DNA of 64,000 bases, from contig JAHEIH010000002.1 in the NCBI GenBank assembly GCA_024639455.1, forward strand, positions 34,103-98,102, given 5' to 3'. The notes under the pieces were generated by a model, which was given only the letters and a program-made list of their open reading frames with translations, did not search any database and was not told where the DNA came from. The number at the start of each line of letters is the position of its first letter. Position 1 is the first letter of the stretch. Source of the stretch: Cellvibrionales bacterium. Lineage in GTDB: Bacteria; Pseudomonadota; Gammaproteobacteria; Pseudomonadales; JAHEIH01. The translations under genes were made by a program, and so were the position numbers. Shown here one piece after another: positions 1 to 9,560 of this stretch.

Positions 1-334
1 AGAAGTGGTGCAAGCGCGCAACACCTTGGAAGGTCTGATTCACGCCACTCGCAAGACCTTGGAAGAGGCTGGTGATAAGGCGACTGAAGAAGAGACAACA
101 GCCATCAATGCTGCGTTGGAAGAAGCGGAAACTGCCGCGAAAGGCAACGATAAAGCAGCTATGGACGCGGCGACTCAGAAATTGACCGAAGCCTCTGGCA
201 GCCTGGCGCAAAAGATGTACGCCGAGCAACAAGCCCAGCAAGCAGAGGGCGGAGCTGAGCAGCAAGCCGACAACGCGGCAGACGATAACGTCGTCGATGC
301 CGAGTTTGAAGAAGTGAAAGACGACAAGAAGTAA
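1..334 (+). CDS. dnaK: Chaperone protein DnaK (Hsp70), C-terminal end only
   Basis: This is the 3' end of dnaK, cut by the window edge; the reading frame is open from base 2 to the stop at 332-334. The visible part is the alpha-helical lid of the substrate-binding domain followed by an Ala/Gln-rich disordered tail. It ends in the conserved acidic signature [15 protein letters not shown] typical of gammaproteobacterial DnaK, which is decisive. DnaK is the ATP-dependent cytosolic Hsp70 that works with DnaJ, encoded 139 bases downstream, and with GrpE. A strong hairpin with a T-run lies between the two genes, so DnaJ is probably made from partial read-through or a separate promoter. Confidence 0.97.
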   Translation, partial: EVVQARNTLEGLIHATRKTLEEAGDKATEEETTAINAALEEAETAAKGNDKAAMDAATQKLTEASGSLAQKMYAEQQAQQAEGGAEQQADNAADDNVVDAEFEEVKDDKK

Positions 335-405
335 TTCGACCGTCGCGACAAGGCGCGGGGCCTTGTCCTATAATGCCCCGTTCCGTCGTACTTCGAAGAA
401 CAGCG

Positions 406-440
406 GAGGTTTGGCGAGCTCGTCAAACCTCTTCTTTTTT
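406..440 (+). terminator. Rho-independent terminator between dnaK and dnaJ
   Basis: An 8-bp perfect stem (GAGGTTTG at 406-413 with CAAACCTC at 424-431) is followed by TTCTTTTTT. A second, weaker hairpin without a T-run (347-353 with 361-367) precedes it. The position after dnaK suggests attenuation that lowers dnaJ relative to dnaK. Confidence 0.85.
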
Positions 441-472
441 CTGCCGACAGTAGTGAGATAGGTTAATAACAC

Positions 473-1603
473 ATGTCAAAACGCGATTACTATGAAGTCT
501 TGGGTGTCCAGAAGGGCGTCGACGAAAAGGAGCTGAAAAAAGCCTATCGTCGAATTGCTATGAAGTACCACCCCGACCGCAACCCCGATGACCCGAATGC
601 CGACGAGAAATTCAAGGAGGCAACTGAGGCCTACGAGGTTCTGTCCGATTCGCAAAAACGTGCAGCCTATGACCAGTTTGGTCACGCCGGTGTCAACCAG
701 CAAGGTGGGGGCGGTGGTTTTGGCGGTGGCGAGAACTTTAGCGATATCTTTGGCGATGTGTTCGGTGATATTTTTGGCGGCGGCCGCTCCAGTCGTCGCG
801 GTGGCCCGCGCCGTGGCTCCGATTTGGCGTATACATTAGAGCTCGACCTGGAAGAAGCGGTCAAAGGCACCACAGTGAAGATCAATGTGCCTCGCATGGC
901 CCATTGTACTTCGTGTGATGGTAGCGGTGCCAAAAAGGGGTCAACCCCCATCAACTGTAATACTTGTGGCGGTGTTGGTCAGGTGCGTATGCAACAGGGA
1001 TTCTTCTCTGTACAACAGACCTGCCCCACCTGTCGTGGTAAGGGCAAAACCATTACCGATCCCTGTAACAGCTGTCACGGCCAAGGCCTGGTAGAGGAAA
1101 CCCGCAATTTGTCGGTCAAAGTGCCCGCGGGTGTCGACACTGGCGATCGCATTCGTCTATCTGGCGAGGGCGAAGCAGGCCCTGAGGGAGGTCCAAACGG
1201 TGACCTGTTCGTGCAAGTTGTCGTGCGAGATCACAACATTTTCCAACGCGATGGCAAACACCTGTACTGTGAAGTGCCGATTAGTTTTACCGATGCGGCC
1301 TTAGGTGGTGAGCTAGAAGTTCCTACTTTGGACGGCCGGGTAAAATTGAAGATTCCCGCCGAGACACAAACCGGTAAGCTATTCCGTTTGCGCGGCAAGG
1401 GAGTTGCTCCTGTTCGTGGTGGTAGTGTGGGCGATTTGATGTGTCGCGTGGTCGTGGAAACGCCAGTGCATTTAAGCAAGCGCCAACGCGAATTGTTAGA
1501 AGAGTTTCAAGCGACCCTGCACGAGGGCGGCAAAAAACAATCACCGCAGAAAGACGGTTGGTTCGAAGGGGTTAAGAATTTCTTCGACGACATGAAAATC
1601 TAG
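473..1603 (+). CDS. dnaJ: Chaperone protein DnaJ (Hsp40)
   Basis: Co-chaperone that delivers unfolded clients to DnaK and stimulates its ATPase. All class I DnaJ regions are present at normal length (376 aa). The J domain occupies residues 1-70 with the HPD motif at 33-35. A Gly/Phe-rich linker runs from about 75 to 110. The zinc-finger region has four CxxCxGxG repeats ([32 protein letters not shown]), followed by the beta-sandwich substrate-binding and dimerisation part. The ATG start gives the canonical [12 protein letters not shown]-terminus. The gene follows dnaK, and dapB starts 15 bases downstream, an order common in Pseudomonas-like gammaproteobacteria. Confidence 0.98.
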   Translation: MSKRDYYEVLGVQKGVDEKELKKAYRRIAMKYHPDRNPDDPNADEKFKEATEAYEVLSDSQKRAAYDQFGHAGVNQQGGGGGFGGGENFSDIFGDVFGDIFGGGRSSRRGGPRRGSDLAYTLELDLEEAVKGTTVKINVPRMAHCTSCDGSGAKKGSTPINCNTCGGVGQVRMQQGFFSVQQTCPTCRGKGKTITDPCNSCHGQGLVEETRNLSVKVPAGVDTGDRIRLSGEGEAGPEGGPNGDLFVQVVVRDHNIFQRDGKHLYCEVPISFTDAALGGELEVPTLDGRVKLKIPAETQTGKLFRLRGKGVAPVRGGSVGDLMCRVVVETPVHLSKRQRELLEEFQATLHEGGKKQSPQKDGWFEGVKNFFDDMKI

Positions 1604-1609
1604 CGTTAA

Positions 1610-2425
<816 letters not shown>

Positions 2426-2444
2426 TCGTTTGTCTAGGTATAAC

Positions 2445-2469
2445 ATGGCGCTTCGGCGCCATTTTTTTT
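2445..2469 (+). terminator. Rho-independent terminator after dapB
   Basis: A 7-bp perfect stem ATGGCGC/GCGCCAT (2445-2451 and 2456-2462) with a stable TTCG tetraloop is followed by eight T residues. It closes the dnaJ-dapB transcript. Confidence 0.93.
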
Positions 2470-2473
2470 GCGG

Positions 2474-2502
2474 TTGACTGAATCCATTAAGGTGGTTAAA
2501 TT
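2474..2502 (+). promoter_or_regulatory. Sigma-70 promoter candidate for the LacI-glpK-glpD operon
   Basis: TTGACT (2474-2479), a 17-base spacer, then TAAATT (2497-2502). It lies directly after the dapB terminator and ahead of the regulator gene, with no other promoter needed for glpK and glpD because of the gene overlap. Confidence 0.6.
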
Positions 2503-2525
2503 TAAGTTGTTAAGATAAAGATGAA

Positions 2526-2538
2526 ATAGCTGAGCTAT
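2526..2538. promoter_or_regulatory. Inverted repeat, candidate autoregulatory operator
   Basis: ATAGCT-G-AGCTAT is a perfect 13-base inverted repeat placed 24-36 bases after the proposed -10 and 6 bases before the regulator's ATG. Odd-centred palindromes of this kind can be bound by LacI-family dimers, but this one lacks the usual central CG. It also occupies the place where a ribosome binding site would be, and no clear Shine-Dalgarno is seen. Confidence 0.3.
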
Positions 2539-2544
2539 ACCACT

Positions 2545-3606
2545 ATGCCTAACCATAAATGGACTCTGAAAACGTTGGCGCAAGAATTGGGGGTATCTAT
2601 TGCCACCATGTCTAATGCCTACAACCGTCCGGATCAACTATCTGCGAGCCTCCGAGAAAGATTGCTTAAACAAGCTCAAGCCCTAGGCTATAGCGGGCCG
2701 AGCGCGGCCGCCAGCAGCCTGCGAACCGGTCGCACTGGAGTTATTGGTGTCATGATCTCCCACCCGCTAAGCTATAGCTTTATCGATCCAGTGGCGGGCA
2801 TGTTTCTCGAAGGCGTTTCGCGCGAGTTAGAAGCGAATGGCATGAGTATGTTGCTGCTTTCCTCTCGGCTTGAACATGAGGCTCTAGCGGGTCATGTCTC
2901 ACTGGTGGATGGCTTCATTATCTATGGCCCACCGCTGCCTTCGATTGCCGATTTTATGCGCCGCCAAGCCAAACCCATCGTTACCGTCGATTTTGAAATG
3001 GACGACGTTCCCGCCGTGACCGTCGATGATTTTGGGGGCTGCTTCAACCTGGCCCGCTATGGTACCGAAAAAGGTCAACGTGTGGCGCTGATTGGCTTGC
3101 GCTTATTCGACAGCGATACGGTCGAAAATGCCGAGGGTAAGGAGCTACTTGATAGCCACTACAGCACCATTAAACGCTTACAAGGCTTCCGTGAGGGGGT
3201 GGCTCAAAATGGTATCATCATCGAAGATAAAGATATTTGGTGTGCTCCGGAAAATTTGCACAACCATGGCCGTGAAGTAGCGGAAAAACTGTTTGAGCAG
3301 GACGACCACCCCAATGTTGTGATGTGCATGAGCGATAGGCTCGCATTGGCTGCGATTGAAGTTGCCCGCGAAAAGAAACTCAACGTGCCGAAAGATGTCA
3401 AAATCAGTGGTTTTGATGATATTCCTGAATCCAAACGCAGCTTCCCAAGTCTGACCACGGTGACGCAGCAGTGTCAGCTGAAAGGGAAAATAGCAGCGCA
3501 AATGTTCAGCGGTGAGCGCGAAATGGCGTCGGTTAAGTTGGAAACTCAGGTGCAATTTCGCATGAGCTATTTAATGCCGATCAAGCGCGTCAAAGACACC
3601 CTATGA
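2545..3606 (+). CDS. LacI-family transcriptional regulator of the glp operon
   Basis: DNA-binding regulator of LacI/PurR type. The N-terminal helix-turn-helix reads [21 protein letters not shown] (about residues 7-27), followed by the hinge region. A periplasmic-binding-protein-like effector domain fills residues 65-345, including the typical late segment [11 protein letters not shown]. Length (353 aa) is standard. Its stop overlaps the glpK start in ATGA (3603-3606), so regulator and kinase are translationally coupled. The context indicates control of glycerol or glycerol 3-phosphate catabolism, a role usually held by DeoR-type GlpR. The effector is inferred, not shown. The N-terminus lacks a good ribosome binding site. 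Confidence 0.9.
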   Translation: MPNHKWTLKTLAQELGVSIATMSNAYNRPDQLSASLRERLLKQAQALGYSGPSAAASSLRTGRTGVIGVMISHPLSYSFIDPVAGMFLEGVSRELEANGMSMLLLSSRLEHEALAGHVSLVDGFIIYGPPLPSIADFMRRQAKPIVTVDFEMDDVPAVTVDDFGGCFNLARYGTEKGQRVALIGLRLFDSDTVENAEGKELLDSHYSTIKRLQGFREGVAQNGIIIEDKDIWCAPENLHNHGREVAEKLFEQDDHPNVVMCMSDRLALAAIEVAREKKLNVPKDVKISGFDDIPESKRSFPSLTTVTQQCQLKGKIAAQMFSGEREMASVKLETQVQFRMSYLMPIKRVKDTL

Positions 3607-5081
3607 CCAAACGATTAGCGATACTAGCCATCGATCAAGGCACCACCAGCAGCCGCGCGATGGTGTTTGATCAATTGACCTCGGTTGTCTCTAATGCACA
3701 AAGTGAATTTGCCCAATTTTACCCTGCCGATGGCTGGGTTGAGCATGACCCGGAAGAGATTTGGTCAACGACATTGGAGGTGACTCAGCGAGCTTTCTCG
3801 CAAGCACAAGAGGTTGATATTGTTGCGCTTGGTATCACCAATCAGCGCGAAACGACGGTCGTGTGGGACCGCAACACTGGTGCAGCGATCTACCCAGCGA
3901 TTGTTTGGCAAGACCGACGCACCGCCGATGTGTGCCGGCAGCTTGCTACTGCGGGTCACTCGGCTGAGGTTCAGCAAAAGACCGGCTTGCTTCTCGACCC
4001 CTATTTTTCAGCCACCAAAGTGGCGTGGATATTGGACCATGTGGATGGCGCCCGCGATCGCGCCGAGCGCGGTGAGTTGGCATTTGGCACCATCGACAGC
4101 TTCCTGATATGGCGTCTCACCGGCGGCGCGGTGCACGCCACCGATGCCACCAATGCCAGCCGCACCAGTTTGTACAACATCCATAGCGGCGTGTGGGATG
4201 AGGGCTTGTTGGCGATGTTCCGTGTACCTGCGTCAATAATGCCAACGGTGAAAAACTGCGACGATGACTTCGGTGTCACCGCCTCAGGGTTATTACCCAT
4301 CGAGTTGCCGATCCGCGGCGTGGCAGGTGATCAACAAGCCGCTTCGTTGGGGCAGTGTTGCTTCGACGCCGGCGATATCAAAAGTACCTATGGCACCGGG
4401 TGTTTCGTGTTGCTTAACACCGGTGAACAAGCCGTGATGTCTAATAATCAACTGCTGACTACGGTGGCTTATCAGCTGGATGGCGTGCCTTACTACGCCC
4501 TCGAGGGGTCGATTTTTATTGCGGGTGCTGCGGTGCAGTGGTTACGCGATGGTTTAAAGATTATCCAACACGCGGGTGATACTGAAGCTATGGCGATGCA
4601 ACTGGCGAGCAATGAAGGGGTCTATCTCGTGCCCGCGTTCACTGGCCTGGGAGTACCGTATTGGCGCCCCGATATCCGCGGTGCCATATTTGGTTTGACG
4701 CGCGCCACCGGGCCAGAGCACTTCGCCCGTGCCACCTTGGAGGCGATTGGTTATCTCACCCACGATCTGTTAGAGGCGATGGCCAAAGATGGTATTGCAC
4801 CGCGCTCTTTGCGCGTCGATGGGGGGATGGTGGCCAACGACTGGCTGTGTCAATTTCTGGCCGATGTGCTGCAGGTAGAGGTGATTCGCCCTGTCGTGTT
4901 GGAAACTACTGCGTTAGGTGCCGCCTATTTAGCGGGGCGTAGCACTGGTGTCTACGGAGATCGCGCCGAGTTTGCCCAGCGCTGGCAGCGGCAACGGCAG
5001 TTCTCCCCCCTGTGCGACGATGCTCAGCGACAGCAGTGGTTGGTGGGTTGGCGTCGCGCGATACAGCAGCTGCTGAGTTAA
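3603..5081 (+). CDS. glpK: Glycerol kinase
   Basis: ATP-dependent phosphorylation of glycerol to sn-glycerol 3-phosphate in the cytosol, the entry step of glycerol use. It is an FGGY-family kinase with the N-terminal phosphate motif DQGTTSSRA, the substrate-binding segment [24 protein letters not shown], and the C-terminal ATP-domain motif [16 protein letters not shown]. Length (492 aa) fits the family. It overlaps the LacI regulator by four bases and is followed six bases later by glpD. No glycerol facilitator (glpF) gene is present beside it, so uptake must be encoded elsewhere or be passive. Confidence 0.96.
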   Translation: MTKRLAILAIDQGTTSSRAMVFDQLTSVVSNAQSEFAQFYPADGWVEHDPEEIWSTTLEVTQRAFSQAQEVDIVALGITNQRETTVVWDRNTGAAIYPAIVWQDRRTADVCRQLATAGHSAEVQQKTGLLLDPYFSATKVAWILDHVDGARDRAERGELAFGTIDSFLIWRLTGGAVHATDATNASRTSLYNIHSGVWDEGLLAMFRVPASIMPTVKNCDDDFGVTASGLLPIELPIRGVAGDQQAASLGQCCFDAGDIKSTYGTGCFVLLNTGEQAVMSNNQLLTTVAYQLDGVPYYALEGSIFIAGAAVQWLRDGLKIIQHAGDTEAMAMQLASNEGVYLVPAFTGLGVPYWRPDIRGAIFGLTRATGPEHFARATLEAIGYLTHDLLEAMAKDGIAPRSLRVDGGMVANDWLCQFLADVLQVEVIRPVVLETTALGAAYLAGRSTGVYGDRAEFAQRWQRQRQFSPLCDDAQRQQWLVGWRRAIQQLLS

Positions 5082-5087
5082 ATTGCT

Positions 5088-6698
5088 ATGAGCTTGCGCC
5101 ATACTTTTATCGAACAGCACAAACAGCGCATCTTCGATACTTTGGTGGTGGGCGGCGGTATTAATGGCGCGGTATCCGCCGCTGCACTCTCGGCCAAGGG
5201 TGCCGCTGTGGCGCTCATTGATCGCGGTGACTTTGCCGGTGAGACAAGTTCTCAATCATCCAACCTTGCTTGGGGCGGCATCAAATACCTCGAAAGCCAC
5301 GAATATGGTTTGGTGTGGAAACTGTGCCGCTCCCGAAATCATCTCATGCGTTGCTACCCCTCGACGGTGGAAGAAATCCGTTTCGTGGCGTCGATTCAAA
5401 AGGGCTTTCGCTTCCCCGCCTGGTTTATTTATCTCGGTGCCTTGCTGTACTGGGTGTTTGGTCGTTTTCAAACACGTGCGCCGCGTTATCTATCGCCGGC
5501 GGCCTTGAAGGCGCGCGACCCCAGTATTGATATCAGTCACATCAGCGGCGGTGTTGAATACTCTGATTGCTACCTACACGACAACGATGCCCGTTTTGTG
5601 TGGAACTTCATTCGGACTGCCATCGACTACGGCTGTGCCGCGGCAAACTACGTTGAGTTGCTCGACAGTGAATTCCGCGATGGTCTTTGGCACTGCCAAC
5701 TGCGCGACAATATCCGTGGCGAGTGTTACAGCCTGCGTGCCAAGGCGCTTGTGAATGCTGCAGGGCCGCAAGTTGATGCGATCAACCGAGGCTTGGCTGT
5801 GACGACAACACACCGTCATTTGTTCTCGAAAGGGGTGCATTTGATCGTTGATCGCCTAGGCAATAGCGACAGCATCAAGGCTTTTTTTGCTTCCGATGGA
5901 CGTTTATTTTTCGTCATCCCGATGGGACCGAAAACCTGCATCGGAACCACCGATACCCAGGTGGATGACCCCACGGCGGCGGTCACTGATGAAGACCGTC
6001 GTTTCATTTTAGATAATGTGAATAGCCTGCTCGATCTGCTTCGTCCTCTGACCGAGGGCGATATCATTGCCGAGCGTTGTGGCGTTCGCCCGTTGGCGCT
6101 TGAGGGAAGCGATGGCGTCGCTGATTGGGTGAAACTGTCCCGCAAACATGCGATTGAGCTTGATGACGCCTTGCCGATGTTGAGTATTTTTGGCGGCAAG
6201 TTAACCGACTGTATCAATGTTGGTGATGAGGTGGCTGAGTACATAGCTGATATGGGGGTTGAGTTGCCTCTCCGCAACAAACGTTGGTACGGTGAGCCAG
6301 CAGCCGATATCAAACAGGAATTCATGCATCAGGCGCTGGCGATGCGCTTGGATGATATGACCCCAAGTTCGTCTTCCGAGCCTCTCACCAAGCGTCTCTG
6401 GCGTCGCTATGGGAGTCACGCGTTAGCGTTATTAGAGATGATTCGGCAAGACCCTCGAGACGCCGAGTTGTTGATAGAGAATGCCGAGTATCTTCGCTGT
6501 GAGGTAGCGTTAGCCGCGCGTATGGAAATGATTACTACGCTTGATGATTTCCTGCGTCGGCGTTCTAAAATTGCGCTGGTCGTCAGGCGCGAAGATATCC
6601 TGTCGGCACCGGGTTTGATCGACGCATGTCAACTCCTCTTTGGTGAGCAAGCCGATCAGGCGCTGGCGGATTACCTGGCTATGCAAGTGGGACGCTAA
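5088..6698 (+). CDS. glpD: Aerobic glycerol-3-phosphate dehydrogenase (FAD)
   Basis: Membrane-associated flavoenzyme that oxidises glycerol 3-phosphate to dihydroxyacetone phosphate and passes electrons to quinone. The N-terminal FAD motif VVGGGINGA is followed by the family signatures DRGDFAGETSSQSSNLAWGGIKYLE and, later, IGTTDTQVDDP and FGGKLTD. At 536 aa it is somewhat longer than E. coli GlpD (501 aa) but has the same order of regions. It directly follows glpK and completes the pathway from glycerol to central carbon. No terminator hairpin was found after it. Confidence 0.95.
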   Translation: MSLRHTFIEQHKQRIFDTLVVGGGINGAVSAAALSAKGAAVALIDRGDFAGETSSQSSNLAWGGIKYLESHEYGLVWKLCRSRNHLMRCYPSTVEEIRFVASIQKGFRFPAWFIYLGALLYWVFGRFQTRAPRYLSPAALKARDPSIDISHISGGVEYSDCYLHDNDARFVWNFIRTAIDYGCAAANYVELLDSEFRDGLWHCQLRDNIRGECYSLRAKALVNAAGPQVDAINRGLAVTTTHRHLFSKGVHLIVDRLGNSDSIKAFFASDGRLFFVIPMGPKTCIGTTDTQVDDPTAAVTDEDRRFILDNVNSLLDLLRPLTEGDIIAERCGVRPLALEGSDGVADWVKLSRKHAIELDDALPMLSIFGGKLTDCINVGDEVAEYIADMGVELPLRNKRWYGEPAADIKQEFMHQALAMRLDDMTPSSSSEPLTKRLWRRYGSHALALLEMIRQDPRDAELLIENAEYLRCEVALAARMEMITTLDDFLRRRSKIALVVRREDILSAPGLIDACQLLFGEQADQALADYLAMQVGR

Positions 6699-6902
6699 AC
6701 TTTTTTCTCTGCACCCGAGGGGGGCGGGTTTTAATACCTTCTGTAAACCTTTTCTATTCATCGGCCTTATGGCTCTTATAAATGATTCGCATCCTCTAGC
6801 GCTTGCTATTGTCGTATACTTGCAACCAAGGCTACCAAGGAAAGGTAGCGACGGGAGTGATGGATTACCCAATCACGGAAACAGTTACAGTGGAGAAAAG
6901 CT

Positions 6903-7076
6903 ATGGAAGATAGAGACCTGCACAAATCTTTCTGGTTGCAAGAGGCTTGGCACATCGAGCGCGAAGGCGCCCGTGCGGCCAATATGGGTAAGTCCGACCG
7001 CGATTGCCCCTACCGAGGTGATTGGCGTGCCGACCTGTGGCGCCAAGGGCTTCGCCAAACCAACCAGCAACGTTAA
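6903..7076 (+). CDS. rmf: Ribosome modulation factor-like protein
   Basis: A 57-residue basic protein starting at ATG 6903 after GGAG (about 6892-6895) and ending at TAA 7074-7076. The core EREGARAANMGK...CPY...LWRQGL matches the Rmf pattern of R-x-G-x2-A-x3-GK, then CPY and W-x2-G. Rmf binds 70S ribosomes and promotes 100S dimers in stationary phase. The N-terminus (EDRDLHKSFWLQEAW) is more acidic and aromatic than in E. coli Rmf, so this may be a divergent subfamily member. The gene stands alone, with a 200-base leader upstream and its own terminator. Confidence 0.85.
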   Translation: MEDRDLHKSFWLQEAWHIEREGARAANMGKSDRDCPYRGDWRADLWRQGLRQTNQQR

Positions 7077-7081
7077 ATGTT

Positions 7082-7108
7082 AACGCCGCTTATGAGGCGG
7101 CGTTTTTG
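7082..7108 (+). terminator. Rho-independent terminator after the rmf-like gene
   Basis: An 8-bp perfect stem AACGCCGC/GCGGCGTT (7082-7089 and 7097-7104) is followed by a short T-run. It lies five bases after the stop codon, consistent with a short monocistronic mRNA. Confidence 0.9.
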
Positions 7109-7215
7109 TTTAACGAATCGCTATTTGCTATCGCGGGTACGTTTCGCCTTGCGCCTTTAACGAGGCGAGCATAGGATAGGCATCCGTAAAGGACGCTAAT
7201 CTTTAGGAGAAAACG

Positions 7216-7758
7216 GTGCTGCGCCGCGTATTGCATAACTGGCTATTTAAGTGGACGGCTGATAAGCCTTGTCGACTGATTTATGTCGAAGAACGCCCAT
7301 ACCTTGAACGCTACTACCTCGGTCAGTGGTTTGGTTATATTGCTTATTTGCACCGTTTTGTTTCCAGTGACCGTGAACGGCATATCCACAATCATCCGTG
7401 GCAGCGCGGTTTTACCTGGATAGTGAGCGGTCGCTATAGAGAAGAGCGATTGGTGGACTTGTGTCCTACGGCAGGCGAATCGGGTTGTGTCACCACGATT
7501 AAAACACGGCGCTGGTTTGGGCGTGTCAACGGTAACACCTTTCACCGCATTCATGACGCTGTCCCTGGAACATGGACGCTGTTTGTCCATTCACCCTTTT
7601 TAAAAGAGAAGGGGTGGGGGTTTATGTCTCAATCGGCGGATGACCCTGCGCAGACGATTTTTTCTACTCACGTGTCACGCTCAAGCCGACGCTGGTGGGA
7701 AACCCAATCTGTGGGGAGAGAAATGCCGAGGCAGCCGGTGGAGTTTTTTGCCCCCTAA
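7216..7758 (+). CDS. Cupin-like hypothetical protein
   Basis: A 180-residue soluble protein with a GTG start preceded by AGGAGA. No signal peptide is evident. The His-rich segment RHIHNHPWQRGFTWIVSGRYREE, a later FHRIHD, and the tail motif KEKGWGFM resemble a single cupin (RmlC-like) barrel. In that fold two His-containing motifs would hold a metal, but the catalytic activity is unknown. It precedes an ICMT-type membrane protein gene by about 90 bases. I do not recognise a named family; the cupin call rests on motif spacing only. Confidence 0.6.
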   Translation: MLRRVLHNWLFKWTADKPCRLIYVEERPYLERYYLGQWFGYIAYLHRFVSSDRERHIHNHPWQRGFTWIVSGRYREERLVDLCPTAGESGCVTTIKTRRWFGRVNGNTFHRIHDAVPGTWTLFVHSPFLKEKGWGFMSQSADDPAQTIFSTHVSRSSRRWWETQSVGREMPRQPVEFFAP

Positions 7759-7850
7759 ATGCCAGGCGGACAAATATTGTCCCAATGTATTGCAACATTT
7801 TAGCGGTGTTTCTTTTGGGCGCACCGCTGCCGCGAGGCGAGGTCGGGGTT

Positions 7851-8468
7851 ATGGGATTTGTCAGTACCACTTTCGTCGATGTCTTTTTGGCCATCTATTT
7901 CTCATCGGTCGCGCTATTTTATACCGCTCGCATTATATTTTTACGTCGTCAGCGGCCTGCTGTTGCGCTGGTTGACCACGGGCGTGCTTATCAGCGGCAG
8001 TGGTGGACGCATGCGACTTTTCGTATATTTCGCGCCCTTATTTGGTGCGTATGTGTGGCGCGCTTGTGGCTACCTGATATAGATCGCTGGATCCAGTTGA
8101 TGGCCTTAGATCCTGCGTTGCGTGGCTTGGGTGTGCTATGGCTATTAGGTGGCTTTGCGCTTGCCTTAGTGGGCCATCGTACCCTAGGGGGACAGTGGCG
8201 CTCGGGCGTTCATGCTGATCAGCATACAACCTTAATTACACAAGGCATCTATGCCTACAGCCGCAATCCTATGTTTATTGGCGTGCGCATTGCCTTGGTA
8301 GGCTTCTTATTGGCGCTACCTTCGTTGCTGTCGTTGGTAAGTTTAGTGACAGGCTGGTGGATGTTGGGCCTGCAAACGACGGTTGAGGAAGCGCATTTAG
8401 AGCGATTGCATGGTGAGCGATATCAGGCCTATCAGCAGCATGTGGCGAAATGGTGGTCGCTACGTTAA
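7851..8468 (+). CDS. Isoprenylcysteine carboxyl methyltransferase-type membrane protein
   Basis: Integral membrane protein with four to five hydrophobic segments and the C-terminal signature of the ICMT/PEMT superfamily: GIYAYSRNPMFIG, followed by EEAHLERLHGERYQAY. In this family the RNP and EE..L...G..Y motifs bind S-adenosylmethionine and a lipid-like substrate. The bacterial substrate is unknown. The start is uncertain: ATG 7851 is chosen because it precedes the first membrane helix and has GAGG nine bases upstream; ATG 7785 is possible. Its 3' end overlaps the convergent Lrp-type gene by nine bases. Confidence 0.75.
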   Translation: MGFVSTTFVDVFLAIYFSSVALFYTARIIFLRRQRPAVALVDHGRAYQRQWWTHATFRIFRALIWCVCVARLWLPDIDRWIQLMALDPALRGLGVLWLLGGFALALVGHRTLGGQWRSGVHADQHTTLITQGIYAYSRNPMFIGVRIALVGFLLALPSLLSLVSLVTGWWMLGLQTTVEEAHLERLHGERYQAYQQHVAKWWSLR

Positions 8469-8942
8469 GGGGGCGTTCTCAACGATCGCTTGCATAGCGA
8501 CATAAGTTGCCGTGTTGGACATATGGGGTAGGGTGGAGATCTTTTCTGCCAATACACGACGGTAGTCGCTCATGTTGTGGGTACGAATTTTTAGTAGGTA
8601 GTCAAAGTGCCCGGCGATTAAGTGTACCTGCTCCACTTCGGGAATATTTTTCACTGCGTTGTTGAATTCCGCTAGCGCTCTTTCGCGGGTGTCGCTCAGT
8701 TTTATTTCCACAAAGGCGATGTGGTCCATGCCCAACAGAATGGGGTCTAATACGGCTCGATAGCCGCGGATATAGCCCTCTTTCTCCAAGCGCTTTAAGC
8801 GGGTCTGAGTGGGCGATTTCGACAGCCCAATACGATCTGCTAACTCGGTCAGACTGATGCGGCCATTAGTACTGACGACACGTAAAATGGCGAGGTCGAA
8901 TTTATCGAGCTCAACGTTAGTTGTTCTGAATTTTTGATTCAT
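8460..8942 (-). CDS. Lrp/AsnC-family transcriptional regulator
   Basis: A 160-residue regulator with an N-terminal winged helix-turn-helix (LDKFDLAILRVVSTNGRIS, then ELADRIGLSKSPTQTRLKRLE) and a C-terminal RAM ligand-binding domain that normally forms octamers. The motif VEQVHLIAGHFDYLLKIR is typical of the subgroup including Lrp, BkdR and PutR, which respond to amino acids. The target cannot be read from the neighbours: a membrane methyltransferase-type gene converges on it and SOS genes diverge from it. PutR-like regulators fit the HTH sequence best, but put genes are not in the window. Confidence 0.88.
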   Translation of the reverse strand: MNQKFRTTNVELDKFDLAILRVVSTNGRISLTELADRIGLSKSPTQTRLKRLEKEGYIRGYRAVLDPILLGMDHIAFVEIKLSDTRERALAEFNNAVKNIPEVEQVHLIAGHFDYLLKIRTHNMSDYRRVLAEKISTLPHMSNTATYVAMQAIVENAPLT

Positions 8943-9052
8943 AGCGAGACTCTGTAGTGCTGCGGCAGCTTATATCAGGAGATTGTCTGCTAATACTAAG
9001 GCAAAAAGGAGATCTGTGCTTGCCAGATACGTGACTATTTTAATTTTTCCGC

Positions 9053-9081
9053 TTGAGCGGCTGCAAAAATCGCTCTAATAT
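9053..9081 (+). promoter_or_regulatory. Sigma-70 promoter candidate for umuDC
   Basis: TTGAGC (9053-9058), a 17-base spacer, then TAATAT (9076-9081). The LexA box starts two bases after the -10 element, so bound LexA would cover the transcription start. Confidence 0.65.
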
Positions 9082-9082
9082 A

Positions 9083-9098
9083 CTGTATGTTTGTACAG
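9083..9098. promoter_or_regulatory. LexA (SOS) box upstream of umuDC
   Basis: CTGTATGTTTGTACAG is a perfect match to the gammaproteobacterial SOS consensus CTGT-N8-ACAG. It is embedded in the longer near-palindrome TACTGTATGTTTGTACAGTA (9081-9100) and ends 16 bases before the umuD ATG. Damage induction through RecA-stimulated LexA cleavage is therefore expected. Confidence 0.93.
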
Positions 9099-9114
9099 TA
9101 TACAGGAGTGCGCC

Positions 9115-9558
9115 ATGTCGGTGTCAATCATGGGGCGCTGCGACAGTGTTGAACTTCAGCAGGCGCTCCCCATCCCACTTTACCTTGAACGCGTGTCGGC
9201 GGGGTTTCCCTCGCCAGCGCAGGACTTTATTGAGAAAACCCTCGACCTGAACGAGCTGTGTATCCAGCACCCGGCGGCAACTTTTTTTGTGAGAGTCGAA
9301 GGTGAATCGATGCGCGATGCGGGCATCTATCCCGGCGATGTCCTGGTGGTTGATCGAAGTTTGCATGCCAGTCACGGTGATATCGTGATTGCAAGTTTAC
9401 AGGGTGAAATGACGGTTAAAGAGTTGTCTACCCGGCCGCGTTTGGCTCTGCTGGCGCACAATCCGGTGTTTCCCACGATAGCGATTGATAATCCGGATGA
9501 GTTTGAAATTTTCGGTGTCGTAACGAATGTCGTGCGGCCGTTATCGCGAGGGCGTTAA
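9115..9558 (+). CDS. umuD: UmuD, self-cleaving subunit of DNA polymerase V
   Basis: An S24-family protein (147 aa) that RecA filaments trigger to self-cleave to UmuD', the form that activates UmuC. The cleavage site Ala29-Gly30 (SAGFPSPA), the catalytic Ser65 in VEGESMRDAGI and Lys102 in MTVKEL form the expected set. The start is ATG 9115, because AGGAG (about 9104) sits at the right distance and a reading from 9091 would begin inside the LexA box. umuC follows after two bases. The product is error-prone translesion synthesis under SOS control. Confidence 0.94.
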   Translation: MSVSIMGRCDSVELQQALPIPLYLERVSAGFPSPAQDFIEKTLDLNELCIQHPAATFFVRVEGESMRDAGIYPGDVLVVDRSLHASHGDIVIASLQGEMTVKELSTRPRLALLAHNPVFPTIAIDNPDEFEIFGVVTNVVRPLSRGR

Positions 9559-9560
9559 GC

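Noticed and set aside
2526..2538. Ribosome binding site for the LacI gene
   Set aside because: No Shine-Dalgarno match lies here; the segment is a perfect palindrome and was listed as an operator candidate instead.
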